NCBI GenBank assembly: GCA_947492925.1
Contig: CANLOQ010000005.1
Coordinates: 1-64,000 of the forward strand
DNA length: 64,000 bases
Direction: 5' to 3'
From: an uncultured Sulfitobacter sp.
Lineage (GTDB): Bacteria > Pseudomonadota > Alphaproteobacteria > Rhodobacterales > Rhodobacteraceae
The translations under genes were made by a program, and so were the position numbers. Positions within the stretch are counted from its first letter, which is position 1. Every line of letters starts with the position of its first letter. The notes beneath the pieces were generated by a model. It was not told where the DNA came from. It did no database searches and saw nothing but the letters and a program-made list of their open reading frames with translations. Shown one piece after another: positions 61,315 through 64,000 of the stretch.

Positions 61315-62088
61315 ATGTTCGCAGTCATCAAGACTGGCGGTAAGCAATACAAGGTAGCCTCGGGCGACATGCTCCGGGTGGAACGCATTGCAGCAAACGC
61401 CGGTGATACAGTTCAGTTTAACGAAGTGATGATGCTGGGCGGTGACAACCCGCAGGTTGGCGCACCGCTGATCGAGGACGCCGCCGTTCAGGCAGAGGTC
61501 GTTGATCAGATCAAGGGTGAAAAGGTCATCCACTTCGTGAAGCGTCGCCGTAAGCACTCTTCCAAGCGGACCAAAGGCCACCGCCAAAAGCTGACACTGG
61601 TGAAGATCGGTGAGATCATGGCGTCCGGTGCCGGCAAATCCAAAGTTATGGCTGCCGTTGGCACGGGGTCTGTCTCTGCCTCTGCGGTTGCCGCCATTGA
61701 AGAGCGGTACACCATGAACAAGACCGATCAGGCCGAAATGGCCAAGCGGGTTGTTGAAGGCGAAGCGAAAGAGAAGAAGGCCAAGCCAGCGCCAACCAAG
61801 AAAGCCGAGCCAAAGGCCGAAAAGCCCAAGGCAGATGCAAAAGAAGAAAAGAAGGCCGCACCAAAGGCCAAGAAAGCAGCCAAGTCCGACGGCGATGATC
61901 TGACAGAGATCTCCGGCGTGGGTCCCGTGATCGTCAAGAAACTGCACGGTGAGGGTGTCACAACCTTTGCACAGATCGCAGCATGGACAGACGCGGACGT
62001 GGAAGCTATTGAAGAGAAACTGTCGTTCAAGGGTCGTGTCGGTCGTGAAGACTGGATCGCACAGGCCAAAGAACTGGCTAAAGGCTAA
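61315..62088 (+). CDS. rplU: Ribosomal protein L21 with long C-terminal extension
   Basis: The first 103 of 257 residues are bacterial L21 ([18 protein letters not shown]; the basic [20 protein letters not shown]). Typical L21 ends there. Here a long linker follows, rich in Lys, Ala and Glu (about residues 145-195). A folded C-terminal domain comes last, [28 protein letters not shown] and the following helices, which looks like a helix-hairpin-helix of the type found in DNA-binding proteins and in NADH dehydrogenase-associated domains. The L21 function is certain; the use of the tail is unknown. The start at 61315 follows GAAGGAAGA. Confidence 0.95.
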   Translation: MFAVIKTGGKQYKVASGDMLRVERIAANAGDTVQFNEVMMLGGDNPQVGAPLIEDAAVQAEVVDQIKGEKVIHFVKRRRKHSSKRTKGHRQKLTLVKIGEIMASGAGKSKVMAAVGTGSVSASAVAAIEERYTMNKTDQAEMAKRVVEGEAKEKKAKPAPTKKAEPKAEKPKADAKEEKKAAPKAKKAAKSDGDDLTEISGVGPVIVKKLHGEGVTTFAQIAAWTDADVEAIEEKLSFKGRVGREDWIAQAKELAKG

Positions 62089-62099
62089 GGAGAGACCAA

Positions 62100-62369
62100 A
62101 TGGCACATAAAAAAGCAGGCGGCTCATCCCGTAACGGACGCGACTCAGCGGGTCGCCGTCTTGGCGTCAAGAAATATGGCGGTGAAGTTGTCGTTCCCGG
62201 CAACATCATCGTGCGTCAGCGCGGCACGAAGTTCTGGCCTGGCCAGAACGTCGGCATGGGCAAGGATCACACAATCTTTGCGACCGTGGATGGCAATGTT
62301 CAGTTCCACAAGGGTCTGAAAAACCGCACATTCATTTCCGTCATGCCGGTGGCCGAGGCCGCAGAATAA
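62100..62369 (+). CDS. rpmA: Ribosomal protein L27
   Basis: This 89-residue protein starts [20 protein letters not shown], with the full L27 N-terminal arm that reaches towards the peptidyl transferase centre, and continues [21 protein letters not shown]. It lacks the N-terminal extension that is cleaved in Firmicutes. It lies 11 bases behind rplU, the usual pair. Confidence 0.97.
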   Translation: MAHKKAGGSSRNGRDSAGRRLGVKKYGGEVVVPGNIIVRQRGTKFWPGQNVGMGKDHTIFATVDGNVQFHKGLKNRTFISVMPVAEAAE

Positions 62370-62397
62370 GCCGTACCCGCAGGATTTGAAAAATTTT

Positions 62398-62426
62398 AAG
62401 GGATCGGCGGAAACGCCGGTCCCTTT
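62398..62426 (+). terminator. Terminator of rplU-rpmA
   Basis: AGGGATCGGCG pairs with CGCCGGTCCCT (one G-T pair) around a GAAA tetraloop and is followed by TTCTCTTT, 28 bases after the rpmA stop codon. Confidence 0.88.
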
Positions 62427-62470
62427 CTCTTTCCGGCCCCCGCCGCGCCCTTCCCGAAAGGAGCGATATC

Positions 62471-63031
62471 ATGCAGACAAATGCCGCGAGACCCACCTTT
62501 ACGGATGGTCCCGTACGTCTGCGTGCGCCGCGCCCCGAGGATGCGGCCGCCCGTTTCAAACTGGGCAATACGCCCGAAATTCACCACATGTTCGGCGCGG
62601 ACCCCGCCACAGTGCAGCCGATCACCAAAGCGCATGCAACTGCCTGGCTACAAGCACAGGAGGCCGAACCGCTGGCGTGGATCATCGACCACCGCAAGCG
62701 GTTGGCCGGTGCGCTGCGGTTGCATTCCGTTGATCATCACGACCGGCGCGCCAACCTTGCGATTGGCATTCTGAACCCCAAACTTTTGGGCAAGGGCATC
62801 GGCACCCGTGCCATGCATCTGATTGTGGCGCATGCCTTTGGCGCGCTGGGTCTGCACCGGCTGACGTTGCGCGTGGTCGATTACAACGCGCGCGCCATTG
62901 CCGCCTACAAAAAGGTCGGCTTTGTCGTTGAGGGACGCGAGCGTGAAGCGGCGCGCGTCGGCGACAGCTGGCATGACGATGTGATCATGGGCCTTCTGGC
63001 ACATGACTACGCAAAGGCACGCGCGCGATGA
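62471..63031 (+). CDS. GNAT-family N-acetyltransferase (RimJ-like)
   Basis: This 186-residue protein has the RimJ/RimL-type acetyltransferase layout: VRLRAPRPEDAAARFKLGN at the N-terminus, NLAIGILNPKLLGKGIGTRAMHLIVAHAFGALGLHRLTLRVVDYNARAIAAYKKVGF in the core, where the acetyl-CoA loop LGKGIGT lies, and GREREAARVGDSWHDDVIM at the end. The acceptor is unknown; relatives acetylate ribosomal protein N-termini or small amines. It is coupled with the next acetyltransferase (4-base overlap). Confidence 0.88.
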   Translation: MQTNAARPTFTDGPVRLRAPRPEDAAARFKLGNTPEIHHMFGADPATVQPITKAHATAWLQAQEAEPLAWIIDHRKRLAGALRLHSVDHHDRRANLAIGILNPKLLGKGIGTRAMHLIVAHAFGALGLHRLTLRVVDYNARAIAAYKKVGFVVEGREREAARVGDSWHDDVIMGLLAHDYAKARAR

Positions 63032-63531
63032 ATGTTGCTTTCACAACTGACCGGCTGCGCTTCAGGCTATTTCGGCGCGCGGACGCACCGCGTCTTGCAG
63101 AATTGGTCAATGACATTGAGATCGCCCGCTGGATCGGCCCGATGCCGCATCCGTACACGCTGGAGATGGCGCATGAATATCTGGATCAGGTGCTAGATCA
63201 AGAGGACAACATATTTGCCTTGGAAGCGCAGGGCGATCTGGTCGGAGCTATTGCGATTGCCAAACAGATGGGTTTCTGGCTGGCGCGGGCGCAATGGGGC
63301 CGTGGCCTCATGACGGAGGCCGCGACGGCCATGATCGACCGTCACTTTGCTGTTACAGACCGGTCAGTAATGTCTGGCTATCATGACGGTAACGCCGCCT
63401 CTGCGCAGGTGCATGCGAAACTTGGCTTCGTGCCCGCTGGCACCTCTGACGTATTCTCACAGGCTTTGGGTCGTGACGTCGTCAAGCACGAATTGGTTCT
63501 GCACAAGGACATCTGGCGGGCGCGCGTATGA
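63028..63531 (+). CDS. GNAT-family N-acetyltransferase
   Basis: This 167-residue protein is a second, shorter acetyltransferase. It has RLRFRLFRRADAPRLAELVND and the core FWLARAQWGRGLMTEAATAMIDRHF (acetyl-CoA loop AQWGRGLM), then AASAQVHAKLGFVPAG. It overlaps its neighbours on both sides by 4 bases, so it is made together with the upstream acetyltransferase and the LysE-type exporter. Its target is unknown. Confidence 0.88.
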   Translation: MNVAFTTDRLRFRLFRRADAPRLAELVNDIEIARWIGPMPHPYTLEMAHEYLDQVLDQEDNIFALEAQGDLVGAIAIAKQMGFWLARAQWGRGLMTEAATAMIDRHFAVTDRSVMSGYHDGNAASAQVHAKLGFVPAGTSDVFSQALGRDVVKHELVLHKDIWRARV

Positions 63532-64000
63532 GCATCACAATCGTTCCTCTTTTCATCTTTGCCGCCAGCCAAATCGGCACGCCCGGTCCCGCCAACATGG
63601 CGCTGTTGGCCACCGGTGCCCGTTTCGGCTTTCGTGCGGCCCTGCCTTTTGTGGCGGGTGTGGCGCTTGGCAAGCAATTGATCATATGGCCCATCGGCTT
63701 TGGTCTGATGGAACTGGCCGATGCCGCGCCGGGCGTGTTTACTGCGCTCAAGTATATCTCTGCCGCCTATATCATCTGGCTGGCGTGGAAGGTCGCGAAC
63801 CTTCGGCTGACACCGGGGCAGGGGCCAGCCAGCCCTCCGGGATTTGCCGCTGGGTTGATCGTGCATCTCCTTAACCCCAAGGCATGGGCTATGATAGTGG
63901 GCGGGTTTACAGCCTTTGTGGGGCCGGATGTATCGACGCTCAAGGCCACAGCCACCATCGCCGTGGTATTGTTGAGCTGCCAGATCATTCTACACCCGAT
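63528..64000 (+). CDS. LysE/RhtB-family exporter, 5' part
   Basis: The first 157 residues are visible; the gene runs off the window end. The start ATG overlaps the stop of the previous gene (ATGA). The sequence is strongly hydrophobic, with the family phrase GTPGPANMALLATGARFGFRAALPFVAGVALGK near residue 18, and later LKYISAAYIIWLAWK and FAAGLIVHLLNPKAWAMIVGGF. LysE/RhtB proteins export amino acids or their derivatives. The grouping with two acetyltransferases could mean that modified amino acids are the cargo; this is inference. Confidence 0.9.
   Translation, partial: MSITIVPLFIFAASQIGTPGPANMALLATGARFGFRAALPFVAGVALGKQLIIWPIGFGLMELADAAPGVFTALKYISAAYIIWLAWKVANLRLTPGQGPASPPGFAAGLIVHLLNPKAWAMIVGGFTAFVGPDVSTLKATATIAVVLLSCQIILHP

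Overview
The window reads as chromosomal DNA of an alphaproteobacterium of the order Rhodobacterales, most likely the marine Roseobacter group. Grounds: high GC; a class II (plant-type) DAHP synthase; the phoR-pstSCAB-phoU-phoB order; a long PstC and PstA; the trio of methyltetrahydrofolate methyltransferase, MetF-like protein and small 'virulence factor' protein; IalB and DUF882 proteins; TRAP and Liv transporters; and ribosomal protein L21 with a long C-terminal extension. No transposase, integrase, phage gene or CRISPR array was seen, and most genes share one style of base composition and tight operon packing. The assignment rests on family recognition only.

Layout. 1-1848: 3' part of a secreted cadherin-like/RTX protein. 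2237-4033: a sugar transferase and a GalE epimerase, a small exopolysaccharide pair. 4092-9231: cell envelope genes (DUF882 peptidase-like protein, L,D-transpeptidase, LpxD, a dedicated acyl carrier protein and a ketoacyl-ACP synthase). 9288-11932: an IalB-family protein and a HerA-like ATPase on either side of a 470-base gap that holds an orphan terminator hairpin. 12057-18209: a branched-chain amino acid ABC transporter operon (livK, livG, livF, livH, livM in transcription order) with two small exported proteins of unknown role between its genes. 18389-23793: a PQQ-type sugar dehydrogenase, an enoyl-CoA hydratase family protein, a GlxA-type regulator, DAHP synthase and a PAS protein. 24038-33525: yicC, gmk and a gamma carbonic anhydrase, running into the phosphate regulon, with a clear three-unit Pho box before pstS. 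33583-36089: an amidohydrolase translationally coupled to a COG0523 metallochaperone.

36221-42892: a complete chemotaxis core without receptors, built as two convergent operons: cheB-cheD, and STAS-cheY-cheA-cheW-cheR-cheY plus a small unknown gene. 43094-45438: one-carbon/methionine genes. 45654-45710: a perfect 24-base inverted repeat in an otherwise empty gap. 45830-48691: ppx, rlmE and small unknown genes. 48891-56736: a catabolic-looking locus with a TRAP transporter, an EthD-like protein, a racemase-family protein, an opine-type dehydrogenase, a 3-hydroxyacyl-CoA-dehydrogenase-like enzyme and an aminotransferase. 57078-59024: an RTX protein whose N-terminal half looks like a TM1410/GH114-type glycosidase. 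59178-59267: tRNA-Ser(CGA). 59419-61076: two tandem DUF2059 genes. 61315-62369: rplU-rpmA. 62471-64000: two acetyltransferases and a LysE-type exporter cut by the window end.

The best candidates for something undescribed are: the opine-dehydrogenase/TRAP/racemase locus; the glycosidase-RTX protein, whose C-terminal half is paralogous to the RTX protein at the window start; the extra exported proteins inside the liv operon; the last gene of the che operon, a possible CheY partner; and the 24-base inverted repeat.
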